A DNA stretch of 64,000 nt from Beroe forskalii. Taxonomy: Eukaryota; Ctenophora; Nuda; Beroida; Beroidae. Location of the stretch: assembly GCA_011033025.1 (NCBI GenBank), contig WFMF01000584.1, positions 1-64,000 of the forward strand, in the 5' to 3' direction. This document shows positions 1 to 11,747 of the stretch, one piece after another (position 1 is the stretch's first letter; the number at the start of each line of letters is the position of its first letter). The notes beneath the pieces were generated by a model. That model did not search any database. It was given only the letters and a program-made list of their open reading frames with translations, and had not been told where the DNA came from. The position numbers and the translations under genes are program-made.

Positions 1-897
1 TATTTGCTCTGTGGCAAAATCATGCAGGTTAATGAAATTTGATTATTTTCGAGTTCAAAGTCATTTCGCCCTTCAGAACTAAGCAGTTTTATGGCAGCAG
101 AGAGCACTTAGTAAATAAAATCTTTGGCGGGCATGAAGAACATGCCGAGCACAGAAAACTGCTGCACAGAACTTAGTAATAAAACTTATTAACAGAATTT
201 AGTAACAAAATTTAGTAATAAAACTTAGTAACGAAATCTAAATCTAAAAATATTTTCATGGTGCTCAAACTAAAATCAAAATAAAACGAACGAAGTGTAA
301 CGGAACTTCGTCAAACTCATCCAAAAATAATGCTATGCAGTCACTGACTGACGTTATTGAGGTGCAACAAATGGCGGGTACTATTTATAACTCTCTTTTC
401 AGCTTACGCTCAAAATAGCATTAGTAATTGAAATCGGTGAGCGGGTCAAAAATATGCCCCTATATAAATATCACCTGTCCTACAATGCGGATTTAAAGAA
501 TACCAACCTATTGATTTATAACATCAGCTGGTGAGTACTGACCATGGTTATCACGAAAAATTATCAGTGAAAAAACTGAGTAAGTTGATAAGAACACAAA
601 CTGTTACAGTATAAGTTGATCAACGTGAGCAATATGTGCCAAATATAACTGTAGACAGTCACTATTTACTGTCTACGGATGCTGGTAACCATAACAACAA
701 CAACAGCTTGGCATTGTGATGCTATGATAAGGTGTTGCCCTGGGAGACCGTGACGTCATGTTTATATAACAACAGCCACCACCGAGCTGATCTGAGCTTT
801 GTATTCACAGTACACGCAACTATTTGGAGATTTCCAGCTTTCTGACAGGGAATAGTTGGCAGTTTAAGGGGTAGTCCTGCATTGTCTACACCTTGTT

Positions 898-898
<1 letters not shown>
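1..898. other. No gene seen
   Basis: No supported reading frame. There is a run of near-repeats of the kind ACTTAGTAA / TTTAGTAATA around 160-240, a TATA-like TATATAAATA at 461-470 and a CRE-like TGACGTCA near 750. None of these can be tied to a gene here. Confidence 0.4.

Positions 899-935
<37 letters not shown>
899..935. repeat. poly(T) tract, 37 bases
   Basis: An uninterrupted T run. It could be the poly(A) tail of a minus-strand retroposed sequence, possibly the LINE starting at 2.8 kb, though a second T-rich stretch lies closer to that LINE's coding end. Confidence 0.8.
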
Positions 936-1130
936 CACTCAGAGCGTGGCGAATGATCACTGAGCACCTTGTTAGGGCGCTCTCACACCCTGTCACATTC
1001 ATCATCGTGTACATGGACTTAAACAGTGACATTTTTCCCTTGTCTATTGCCTCAGCCTTCTTCCCACAATCTGAAATGAAAATAAAGTAAAGAGATAAAT
1101 AATAAATTAAAATATTAATTTTTAAAAGGT

Positions 1131-1255
1131 ATTTCTTTTCTTTTCTTTTATTTTATTAAGAAAAACTCTTTTTTTTGTTTTCTTTTTTAATACTTTTTTG
1201 GTTTTTTAAATATTTTTTTCGATTTTTTTTAATATTTTTTTTTCGCTTTTTGTCT
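1131..1255. repeat. T-rich tract at the LINE 3' side
   Basis: A stretch dominated by T runs separated by single other bases. It lies about 150 bases past the stop codon of the minus-strand LINE frame, so a degenerate poly(A) end or 3' untranslated part of that LINE is the simplest reading. That is inference. Confidence 0.5.
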
Positions 1256-1409
1256 TATGAATTATCACTTCAAACAGGCAGCCGCTCATCCACACATCAA
1301 CAGATCACCCCATAGGCAGACAAAAGATCACAAAAGTTCAGAGAAAGAGAGGAGCTTGTCAAGAGAGGAGTAGCAGGAGTCAGGATTAAGAGGAGAGGGA
1401 ACGGTAGTA

Positions 1410-2813
1410 TCACGATGTCAACTCCTCGCATAGAAATGCGCGGATGTTAGGTCTATCCCCATGCAGTGCGAATTTTGCGTATCTAATAAATTCTGTCCAA
1501 TCAAGAGGCTTTGCATTCTGGAAATTTTTGCTTATATACCACTTAGCAGCTAAGTTAATGTAATTTATAATGGGGTTCATGTGATTGCATAGAATAAAAA
1601 ATAATTTTTTCCTATCATTATAATTAACATCTACTTTGTTTTTTACGAATTCTTGCAGTTTATCCCAGAAAACAAGTGTGCAGGGGCACTTCAGGAAAAT
1701 GTGATCTAGTGTTTCTATATCCCCTTCGCAGAGACTACAAAGTCTGCTATCCGTGACAATTTTCATTTTAAATCGCATATACTTACAAGTTGAAATCCTC
1801 ATTAGAAGTTTGTACTGGAATTGAATTAGTTTGTAGTTATTAGTGATGCCTTTAAAGCTATTATCTAACACCTTTGTCCAATCTATATATCCACTGCTTA
1901 GTTCCCTGGACCATGCTCTAAGTGCAGGAATATCATCTGGTGACTTTGTTTCTTGCATCAGTTCGCGGATCTTACCTCCATTGATTGTATCAATTACGTT
2001 TTTATTAGCATCTTTGAAAAATAGAAGACTAGCCTTAATATCAATTTTTGAAATATCCCTTTGCTGCACTATTGGACAGTTGAACTTTTGGATGGCCATT
2101 TTTATATCTACGTAAGTCTTGGGTGTTAGAATAGGCCTATTTAAGTCCCAGTGCGCACAGAATTGTCTATAGGACATAACCTTGTTATCGGTGTTTATGA
2201 AATCTGAGATATATAGAATGCCACGGGAAATAAGGTTACTATTCCAAATTCTGGATCCAATATCTGTTATTTTATTATTCTTCCATATACAATGATTAAT
2301 GCTGGAGCCCTTCCCATTGGTAATTCTAAACTTCCAGTCTTGATAACAGCTTAAAATATTACTGACAATTGCGTATCTTGGCTGGGCCAGGGCGTTTTCA
2401 ATCGAAATTTCAATCTCGTTTGGCAATTCTAGTTGGTTTATTAAAATCTTCTTCCAATTATGCCTGAATTTTGGTTCTAGAATTTTCTTAATTAGCGTTA
2501 ATTTAAGACTTGTTGTAAACTCAGAAAAATCAAAAAGGCTCAGCCCTCCACAGCTTGTATTCCTCTTAACGATTTCTCTCTTAATTTTATCCCTCTTGCA
2601 ACCCCAAAGAAAGTTAAAGGTAAGAGTATCTATCTTCTTGATAAGAGCAGTAGACGGTTTGATAAGAGGTATAGCTAGATATGAAAACTGAGCGTAAATT
2701 AAGGATTTGATAATCGTGACTTTGCCCATAAGTGTAAGATCCCTTCTACTCCAAATGCTAACCCAAGATTTAGCTTTAGTAATTTTGCCCCTTGTTGTTA
2801 ATAAACATAGTGA
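1410..2813 (-). mobile_element. LINE (L1/Tx1-type) ORF2 C-terminal fragment
   Basis: The frame is open from an upstream in-frame stop at 2814-2816 down to 1410; the first ATG is at 2729. The reading WSRRDLTLMGKVTIIKSL at the start, then FNFLWG and GGLSLFDF, is the conserved stretch after the reverse-transcriptase core of L1/Tx1-like LINEs. Near the end the pattern CSLCEGDIETLDHIFLKCP is the zf-RVT cysteine/histidine box. The catalytic reverse-transcriptase and endonuclease parts are absent, so this is a 5'-truncated copy of roughly 460 codons from a protein normally over 1000 residues. The remaining frame has no internal stop, which suggests a fairly recent insertion. It cannot mobilise itself. 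The 3' side is T-rich on the plus strand, as expected for a poly(A)-ended minus-strand insertion. Confidence 0.85.
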
Positions 2814-3223
2814 CTAAAGCATCTAGATGAGTTGGTACATTATCGTTAATTACGCGTGGAATCAACGGATAATTTAGGCAATATTTAAATCTTACGTTAA
2901 ATAATCTTGAAAGGAAAAGACGGAATGTGTGAGACAACAACAGAATATAAGGGACAGAGCTCCGCGACGAACAAAATGAGGGAAATCTAAAACGGTGATT
3001 TATGTAGCTCGAAAACCGTTCGGAAAAGGAGCCGTCTAACCACAAAAAATGGTGTAAAATATTTGGAGTATTTTAGGCTACACACCGCTCTGCAGAGCTG
3101 GAGTTTTCTCCTAAAATAGCCTTCTCTACTGGCACACTTCCTCCTAAAATAGCTGTGATAGACAATTAAAGTTCCCATATTTCGCACAGCACCGTGAAAC
3201 AAAACTCAATCATGCTTACTCAC
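2814..3223. other. No supported gene
   Basis: Short overlapping frames only. One minus-strand frame at 2776-3045 has no domain I recognise and is left out. Confidence 0.3.
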
Positions 3224-3503
3224 CAAAAATCTTTTATAATTCCTGCAAAAGATGCTTGAGCACAACATTTTTGTTGCATGAAATCTAAAAAATTTGAACT
3301 GACCCCCACCGCCACAGTAGTCAAAGCAAAGTAAATACTAAATTTCCGGAGTCGGAATTTCCAAAGGATTACGACGGTAATGGGGATGGTTGAAAGCGGA
3401 AATATTTCGAATACCAAATTCAAATTATCTAGGCAATGATTGATGGTGAGCTTCGGAAATAGTTCAGCAGTTAGCGTACCCGCTTCACTTAAATAAAATT
3501 GGT
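3224..3503 (-). CDS. Possible internal exon, unrecognised hydrophobic protein
   Basis: On the minus strand a strong acceptor (T-rich tract ending in TTTTTGCAG, AG at 3505-3504) precedes an open frame of about 93 codons. The frame ends at a consensus donor TTTTTG|GTGAGT with GT at 3223-3222. Entry is phase 1 and exit phase 2. The peptide holds a hydrophobic stretch including FPLSTIPITVVILW and a second weaker one, so one or two membrane segments are possible. I do not recognise a family. A T-rich acceptor-like site ends just above 3620, but the stretch between 3526 and 3620 has no good donor, so a continuous gene model cannot be built. The support is splice-site shape and open frame only. It may be chance. 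Confidence 0.2.
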
Positions 3504-3720
3504 CTGCAAAAATAATCAAAAAAAACTATGCGTTAGATTGTGATGCAATAGTGCTGCAAAACATATCGCGTTGCGAGCTATCATCTCCAAATTGGAGTTG
3601 TTCTGTTGCACGTGGACGCCCTGCAAAAAAAATATTGTAGATTGTTACTTTGTTAGGCGACCTTTCCATGAATTGCCTTTCACTTGGTATAATGATCTCC
3701 CTCAAAAACCACAACAACGC

Positions 3721-5824
3721 AGGTCGCTACAATTGCATATTTTCACGAGGGGAGTGGTCATCCAGCGAGTGACTTTGTCTGAGTATATTAGGGCGTTCAT
3801 CGTCAGACGGATAATGAATATTATATGGATAAAAGCTTAAGGCTGAGAGACAGTATTGACTATAGTTTTGTTTAATATTTCATACAATTGCAATTGTACT
3901 AGATGAAAAGAACCATAGATGCCCAAAATACGCGACAGAAAATCTGTAAGGTGGTTCCATTTCGAATAAACCATGGATAATGGACATATCCCAAATAACT
4001 GCGCCTGCTCTGTCTAGTATGATACTGAAGATAAACTAGCTGTGTCGCAGTAGAGTACTGATAGAACTACACTGATAAGGGAATGTCAGGCTGTTAAAGT
4101 ACCTCCACCCCGGTACACGCCGTGAAGCGTGAGCCCCTCCATCTTCTCACTTTGGACAGCGCGTCCCTTCGACACGCGACTACCCTCACACTTACCATCG
4201 CACTTACCAGGGGGGAACAGGCGATTTGTTGGTGCCAATTGTCTGTTCTAGTCCATGATAAGGAGAGCATTCTTAGACGCCTATTTCTGCAGCGTGGTCT
4301 GTAGTACCTTATTGTTCCGACTCAATATGCCCCTATCTTATACTGAGCGCATATTACAGCCCGCTGCTTCTAGTAGGCCCTGGTGCTGACCAATCAAAGA
4401 AGGCGGAGGAGAGGCTCTGACCAATGAGGTGCGAGCTTGCAGGTCACGTGAGTCTGCTAAGTGGGGAGGCATTGTGCGTGATGGGAGTGAGCATGGTACA
4501 AACCAGGACCACTGAGACAGACACTTAACATGAACCCCTGCCGTCTGTCAGGGGAGGGGTGACTTGCTCCTTAACCTGCAATTCATGGCAAGTTCATCAG
4601 CTCCTGATTGTCCAGTTAATCTAATTAGCATGTAATCAAATCACACCTTCAATGTGTCAATATTCCCTCTAATCGAGAGGGAGAAGTTAAACTGTAATTA
4701 GTAAATGTTTCACACCTCTTCCTTTTCCGAACTGATAACAGTCTGAAGTTAAGACTTCGATAATATTAAAATGAAACTTCTAATTGCCGAGCCTTAAATG
4801 GCTCTTGGAAAATTAATTTGTAACTTAAATTTCTCATTCATTTTGTTATCTATTTCTTATTCATTTATTATCCATTTGTCGTTTCTAGGACAAAGCCAGT
4901 TATTAGGGACAATAGCCAGAATGTTCAACTTAATCAAAATTGTGCCACCATCTGCCAACTTAAAATCTTTTTGACAAATGCAACCAAGAAGTTAATTAAT
5001 ATGAATATGATTAAATACAAGTGGGATAAATTTTAATAGTTTCTGCTTTTGTTCATTAGTTTCCATCATTCATGTCCTCTTCACAATCACATTTTTCAGC
5101 TATTCCAAGTTTTATTCTGTTGATTTATCATCTATTTACCAATTCTTTTAGTTTTATGATTCTCCAACTTATCAAAAACACTGACTAAGGTCACCAATTT
5201 CAATCATTCGTCATGCTTTTCCATTGCAAAACAAAACCAGGGGATAAAGAAGCACTGAACCATTTGTTTAAATAGTCCATCTTGCAGTTTATATCAAATC
5301 TCAAACACTGACTTATAGATGCACAATGCACATTGAGTGATGAGCTTGATGCTCGAATTAAGCGGCTCGTTCTCAATCCTGAGATACAAAATTTCAACTC
5401 ATCAACTTTCATGAAAAACGAATACCCAATTAACAGGAATGACTCATCATTTAAACATAAACATGATACCAGTCAAGCACGGTAAACAAAAAGACAAAAG
5501 ATTCGTGGCTCTGGAATCCAAAAGATTTGAATATCCAATTTCTATATGTGGCTCTTCTTTCAGATCGGTCTTTATTCCGAACCTTGATTTCATGTGGCTC
5601 GCCCAAATATTGATTTACATAAACACAATGTACTGGCTTATCCCTGAAATAACTATTTTGTTTTGCATCAAAGTATCTGATTCATCCAGCAGTAGTGTTA
5701 TCATTGCATATAACGTCAATGATACATGAAATACCATGAGATCAAGACCAAACTGAACTCATTTCAATAATCAATAAGCATGGCCTAAAAAATTGGCACC
5801 ATATGAATGATGAAGTTTTGAAAA
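3721..5824. other. Gene-free stretch
   Basis: No reading frame here resembles a protein. The sequence is mixed single-copy AT-rich DNA apart from the promoter-like patch around 4.4 kb listed separately. Confidence 0.4.
4381..4520. promoter_or_regulatory. Promoter-like patch with two CCAAT boxes and an E-box
   Basis: Within about 70 bases there are two CTGACCAAT motifs, a GGCGGAG stretch and the E-box CACGTG inside GGTCACGTGAG. The patch is more GC-rich than its surroundings. No gene start can be attached to it on either strand, so this is only a composition and motif observation. Confidence 0.2.
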
Positions 5825-6146
5825 GGGGCGATCCATAAAGGACGTCCGCATCGAGGGGGGAGTTTAGCCAATGCGGACATAGGAGGGAGGGGGTGTTTGG
5901 CCAAATGCGGACGTCCGCAGTTTACAGAAATTTTGGTCGATTTGATGGATATTTCACTAGAAAATTGTAAAATTTCGTGCCCAAAATTAATGACTGAAAA
6001 GATTTTTTAGGAAAAATGCGAGCGTCCGGGGGGAGGGAGGGGGTGGGGGTCGAGGGGTTTCGTAAATGTAATGCGGAAAAAGGGGGGAGGGGGCTGGAGG
6101 ATCTAGAATGGCCAAACTTTTGCGGACGTCCTTTATGGATGACCCC
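5825..6146. mobile_element. G-rich MITE-like element, copy 1
   Basis: About 320 bp bounded by inverted ends reading ATCCATAAAGGACGTCCGCA on the left and its near complement on the right. It shares its interior (CAGAAATTTTGG, TTTCACTAGAAAA, long G runs with GCGGAC) with copies at 10790 and 53041. It has no coding capacity. No clear target duplication is seen for this copy. Confidence 0.75.
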
Positions 6147-6280
6147 TAGGCAAAATTCCGACTGCATAGTCAGTGATTCTAGGATCGCAAACCGCAGAAG
6201 CAGATATAAAACTATAAAAGAATAAGATCACTTAAACTTAAAGCAGATATAAACACATAAAATGTGTTTTTCTTAATCTT

Positions 6281-9200
6281 ATGGAAAAGTGCAGTGTGAT
6301 TTTCACTGCGAAAAGTGAGCGGTGTGCCTCCCAGGGAAAAGCGCGCATTTCTCGGGGAAAAGTGCACAGCGTGCCTTTTCTCAAGGAAAAGTGCGCAGCG
6401 TGCTTTTCTCAAGGAAAAGTGCGCAGCGTGCTTTTCTCAAGGAAAAAGTGCGCAGCGTGCTTTTCTCAAGGAAAAGTGCGCAGCGTGCTTTTCTCAAGGA
6501 AAAGTGCGCAGCGTGCTTTTCTCAAGGAAAAGTGCGCAGCGTGCTTTTCTCAAGGAAAAGTGCGTAGCGTGCTTTTCTCAAGGAAAAGCACGCAGCGTGC
6601 TTTTCTCAGGGAAAAGTGCGCCAGCGCAACGTGCTTTTCTCAAGGAAAAGTGCGCAGCGTGCTTTTCTGAAGGAAAAGTGCGCAGCGTGCTTTTCTCAAG
6701 GAAAAGTGCGCAGCGTGCTTTTCTCAAGGAAAAGCGCGCAGCGTGTTTTTCTCAGGGAAAAGTGCGCCAGCGCAACGTGCCTTTCTCAGGGAAAGTGCGC
6801 ACTTGCGCAGCGTGCTTTTCTCAAGGAAAAGCACGCAGCGTGCTTTTCTCAAGGAAAAGTGCGCAGCGTGCTTTTCTCAAGGAAAAGTGCGCAGCGTGCT
6901 TTTCTCAAGGAAAAGTGCGCAGCGTGCTTTTCTCAAGGAAAAAGTGCGCGGCGTGCTTTTCTCAAGGAAAAGTGCGCAGCGTGCTTTTCTCAAGGGAAAA
7001 GTGCAGCGTGCTTTTCTTAAGAAAAAGTGCGCAGCGTGCTTTTCTCAAGGAAAAGTGCGCAGCGTGCTTTTCTCAAGGAAAAGTGCGCAGCGTGCTTTTC
7101 TCAAGGAAAAGTGCGCAGCGTGCTTTTCTCAAGGAAAAGTGCGCAGCGTGCTTTTCTCAAGGAAAAGTGCGCAGCGTGCTTTTCTCAAGGAAAAGTGCGC
7201 AGCGTGCTTTTCTCAAGGAAAAGTGCGCAGCGTGCTTTTCTCAAGGAAAAGCGCGCAGCGTGTTTTTCTCAGGGAAAAGTGCGCCAGCGCAACGTGCCTT
7301 TCTCAGGGAAAGTGCGCACTTGCGCAGCGTGCTTTTCTCAAGGAAAAGTGCGCAGCGTGCTTTTCTCAAGGAAAAGTGCGCAGCGTGCTTTTCTCAAGGA
7401 AAAGTGCGCAGCGTGCTTTTCTCAAGGAAAAGTGCGCAGCGTGCTTTTCTCAAGGAAAAGTGCGCAGCGTGCTTTTCTCAAGGAAAAGTGCACAGCGTGC
7501 TTTTCTCAAGGAAAAGTGCGCAGCGTGCTTTTCTTAAGAAAAAGTGCGCAGCGTGCTTTTCTCAAGGAAAGGTGCGCAGCGTGCTTTTCTGAAGGAAAAG
7601 TGCACAGCGTGCTTTTCTTAAGAAAAAGTGCGCAGCGTGCTTTTCTCCAGGAAAGGTGCGCAGCGTGCTTTTCTCAAGGAAAAGTGCGCAGCGTGCTTTC
7701 TCAAGGAAAAGTGCGCAGCGTGCTTTTCTCAAGGAAAAGTGCGCAGCGTGCTTTTCTCAAGGAAAAGTGCGAAAAAGTGCGCAGCGTGCTTTCTCAAGGA
7801 AAAGCGCGCAGCGTGCTTTTCTCAAGGAAAAGCGCGCAGAGTGCTTTTCTCAAGGAAAAGCGCGCAGCGTGCTTTTCTCAACACTCAAGGAAAAGCACAC
7901 CACGTGCTTTTCTCTAGGAAAAGTGCGCAGCGTGCTTTTCTCAAGGAAAAGTGCGCAGCGTGCTTTTCTCAAGGAAAAGCGCGCAGCGTGCTTTTCTCAA
8001 GGAAAAGCGCGCAGCGTGCTTTTCTCTAGGAAAAGCGCGCAGCGTGCTTTTCTTAAGGAAAAGCGCGCTGCGTGCTTTTCTCAAGGAAAGCGCGCAGCGT
8101 GCTTTCTCAAGGAAAAACGCGCAGCGTGCTTTTCTCAAGGAAAAAGCGCGCAGCGTGCTTTTCTCAAGGAAAAAGCGTGCGCAGCGTGCTTTCTCAAAAA
8201 ATGCGCAACGAGCTTATCTCATGGAAAGCGCGCAGCGTGCTTTTCTCAAGGAAAAGCGCGCAGCGTGCTTTTCTCAAGGAAAAGCGCGCAGTGTGCTTTT
8301 CTCAAGGAAAAGCGCGCAGCGTGTTTTCTCTAGGAAAAGCGCGCAGCGTGCTTTTCTCAAGGAAAAGTGCGTAGCGTGCTTTTCTCAAGGAAAAGTGCGC
8401 AGCGTGCTTTTCTCAAGGAAAAGTGCGCAGCGTGCTTTTCTCAAGGAAAAGCGTGCGCAGCGTGCTTTTCTCAAAAAAATGCGCGCAGCGAGCTTATCTC
8501 ATGGAAAGCGCGCAGCGCGTGCTTTTCTCAAGGAAAAGCGCGCAGCGTGCTTTTCTCAAGGAAAAGCGCGCAGCGTGCTTTTCTCAAGGAAAAGCGCGCA
8601 GAGTGCTTTTCTCAAGGAAAAGCGCGCAGCGTGCTTTTCTCAAGGAAAAGTGCGCAGCGTGCTTTTCTCAAGAAAAAGTGCGCAGCGTGCTTTTCTCAAG
8701 GAAAAGTGCGCAGCGTGCTTTTCTCAAGGAAAGTGCGCAGCGTGCTTTCTCAGGAAAAGCGCAGCGTGCTTTTCTCAAGGAAAAGCGCGCAGCGTGCTTT
8801 TCTCAAGGAAAAGCGTGCGCAGCGTGCTTTTCTCAACAAAAAAAGCGCGCAGCGAGCTTATCTCATGGAAAGCTTGCTAAACACGTATATCCCTGTCTGC
8901 GTTGCGGGGCGCGCTTCCCCGTAGGGAAGCGCCGCGCGCGTACACACTCCTATGCGGGCTTAGGAAATGGAAAGCGCGTGCTTTTCTCATGGAAAAGCGC
9001 GTAGCGCAGCGTGCTTTTCTCAATGAAAAGCGCGCAGCGTGTTTTTTCTAGGAAAAGCGCGCGCAGCGTGCTTTTCTCAACGAAAAGCGCGCAGCGTGCT
9101 TTTCTGAAGGAAAAGCGCGCAGCGTGCTTTTCTCAATGAAAAGCGCGCAGCGTGCTTTTCTCAAGGAAAAGCGCGCAGCGTGCTTTTCTCAAGGAAAAGC

Positions 9201-9785
9201 GCGCAGCGTGCTTTTCTCAACACTCAAGGAAAAGCACACCACGTGCTTTTCTCTAGGAAAAGTGCGCAGCGTGCTTTTCTCAAGGAAAAGCGCGCAGCGT
9301 GCTTTTCTCAAGGAAAAGCGTGCAGCGTGCTTTTCTCAAGGAAAAGCGTGCGCAGCGTGCTTTTCTAAAAAAAAAAAAGCGCGCAGCGAGCTTATCTCAT
9401 GGAAAGCGCGTGCTGCCGTGCTTTTCTCAATGAAAAGCGCGCAGCGTGTTTTTTCTCAAGGAAAAGCGCGCAGCGTGCTTTTCTCAAGGAAAAGCGTGCG
9501 CAGCGTGCTTTTCTCAAAAAAATGCGCGCAGCGAGCTTATCTCATGGAAAGCGCGCAGCGCGTGCTTTTCTCAAGGAAAAGCGCGTAGCGCAGCGTGCTT
9601 TTCTCAATGAAAAGCGCGCGGCGTGTTTTTTCTAGGAAAAGCGCGCGCAGCTGCAGCGTGCTTTTCTCAACGAAAAGCGCGCAGCGTGCTTTTCTCAACG
9701 AAAAGCGCGCAGCGTGCTTTTCTCAACGAAAAGCGCGCAGCGTGCTTTTCTCAACGAAAAGCGCACAGCGTGCTTTTCTCAAGGA
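6281..9785. repeat. Satellite of about 28-bp near-palindromic units
   Basis: Roughly 120 head-to-tail units of the form AAGGAAAAGYGCGCAGCGTG followed by CTTTTCTC. Within a unit, GAAAAG and CTTTTC face each other and the GCGC / GCGTG core continues the pairing around a CAG loop, so each unit is a near-dyad of about 23 bases. The first half mostly has GTGCGC, and from about 7800 it is mostly GCGCGC. Rare unit variants recur, for example GCGCCAGCGCAACGTG at about 6618, 6767 and 7277. A longer variant with AACGAGCTTATCTCATGG or its close kin recurs near 8205, 8485, 8850, 9380 and 9530. The unit has no stop in any frame and 28 is not a multiple of 3, so very long open frames appear in all frames. 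They are by-products of the repeat, not genes. An unrelated GC-rich insert lies at about 8876-8960. The final units carry AACG instead of AAGG. Confidence 0.97.
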
Positions 9786-10789
9786 ATGATCCCTTAGGGA
9801 CCAGTAAAACACTTCATTCGTTCCAATGGAGTTGATTAACCGAACAATTCCATTCGATCGACTGCCGAACGTTATGGGCACCTAAAAATTTTGGGCCAGA
9901 GAAGGTAGGTGGGAGGTTGCACCAATTTGGATGATTCTTTTGGGGGGGGGGACTTGAACAGGAAGGGGAATAAAGAAATTAAGGGGGATTGGGATTTGGC
10001 AGATGAATTTCAAAGTTTGAGGTGATAATCCTATCTCATATATACTTTGTCACTGTCAATTGTCAGGTTTCACAACACTTTAATGAGACACGAGCTGATT
10101 GTAAAATAGCAAAGTACTTTCAGAACATCATCAGTGCTACAATCATATTCAAGGCCCCCATTGCCTCAAATTTGATTGTATAAAGTAGTGTTGTAAAGTT
10201 TAAAATCCTATCTCTGTGAGAAATAATGTTTCTTTTGTCTCAGACTCTCTGGTATCTGGGTCCTGTGCCCCCATACTGCCTCTCTTTGTTCTTCCATTCC
10301 CAAGGCTGGCATATCACTATTATATTTCAATTCCTTGAATTTTTCATGGAACATAAGCAAATCACAAATTTGTTTTTATATTTGAATTAAAATTGTGCTG
10401 ATAATATCTTTGAGGCTTGATTTCATACCATGATTCCTTGACAAGTGTTGCTTTATAGCTTTATAGATCCAAGAATTAATTGATATAAAAAGTAAACTTC
10501 ATTACCATAACTGTCAATGGAGATATTATTATATTTTAATACTCAGAAATAACTAAATTTCTTGTCTGACTTTCTGTCATTATGTTTCCATTAACAGTTG
10601 ATTTTTTGTAAGCAATTCAATGGACATAAGATATATCTAAGAAATTTTTTTGGTGGGGGTTGGTCGTATTTTTGAAAGTCAGGGATGGGGTGCCCAAAAG
10701 GGGTAGGCCATTCAGGGGGAGGTTTTGGTAAGGGGGAGTTGAAAAATTCAGGGGGGGGGGGGATTGGACCCAAGATGAAGCAATGGTTA
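9786..10789. other. Gene-free stretch with G-rich segments
   Basis: No coding evidence. G-run patches at about 9940-9990 and 10648-10770 resemble, in composition only, the G-rich elements nearby. The segment around 10150-10200 (TTTGATTGTATAAAGTAGTG) resembles part of an inverted repeat at about 35980-36040. Confidence 0.4.
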
Positions 10790-11108
10790 GGGGCCATCCA
10801 TAAAGGACGTCCGCAATGAGGGGGGAGGGGGGAGTCTGGCTAATGCGGATGTTTGCGGACGTAGGGGGAGGGGGTGTTTGGCCCAATGCAGACGTCCGTA
10901 ATTCACAGAAATTTTGGGCGATTTGACTGCTATTTCACTAGAAAATCATGAAATTTCAGGGCCAAAAATGACGACCCAAAAAAATCAAGAAAAATGCGGA
11001 CGTCCGGGGGGAGGGAGGGGTTTCTGGATTGCGGACGTTTGCGGACAAGGGGGGAGGGAGGGGTCTGGAATGGCCGAAATTGTGCGGACGTCCTTTATGG
11101 ATGGCCCC
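10790..11108. mobile_element. G-rich MITE-like element, copy 2, with TTA target duplication
   Basis: Starts GGGGCCATCCATAAAGGACG and ends in the near-exact complement ATGGATGGCCCC. TTA precedes the left end (10787-10789) and follows the right end (11109-11111). A three-base TTA duplication is what PIF/Harbinger-type transposases leave, so a non-autonomous Harbinger-like element is the best inference. Its interior matches the copies at 5825 and 53041. Confidence 0.8.
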
Positions 11109-11747
11109 TTATGGCCCAAGATCGACTTGTGCAATGCATGTATACCCATATTTGGGCATATTTTTTGGTCATAACCTGGCCATTTTTTGAGATATCAACT
11201 TCAATTTTTATGGTTACTCAGGAGACCATTATCTATTGATTGCATGACCTCAGATATCATTCAAGTTTCTTTATAAAAAAATGTGCCCATTTTGGGTGCA
11301 TTTTTGGCTGGGTGCCCGGCTGTGCCAGTGGTTCTGTTTTCCACAAAATTAGGGTCAATAAGGTATCTTATTTTCACTTTATTAGGCAATTTATTCAGCT
11401 TGATAAAATCTTGTCAAAGTATATTTGAGCATTGGGCTTGCAATTTGGAGTGTATTAGATTTATTCATCTCAAAATTAATGCCCAAGTAGTCTGCATAAG
11501 TTACCTGCCTAAGCAACAGCAATCAAACCTAGAAATAATTGTTGCTAATTGTTTAAATGAATTTATTCCCCTTTTGTCATCTGTCTAACTCTACATTTGG
11601 AAACCCTCTTCCCATAATATTTGAAGCTCCCTCAATCAATTCTAACATATAATTAACTCATAAAGTACATCTAATTGCCATTTTGTAGACTAATGGTTGG
11701 GAAAATTCTTGCCTAAATGTTATTGATTTTCAATTAACAATTTGAGG
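11109..11747. other. Presumed upstream region of the Sushi gene
   Basis: AT-rich with no coding evidence. ACATATAATTAAC near 11646 is a weak TATA-like candidate about 100 bases before the first ATG. The transcription start cannot be placed. Confidence 0.25.

Noticed and set aside
6281-9835. Long open frames of up to 425 codons in the 28-bp satellite, rich in KSAQRAFLKEKCAACFS
   Set aside because: The repeat unit lacks stops in every frame, so all frames are open and read the same cyclic peptide. No start context, no domain and no flanking gene signals.
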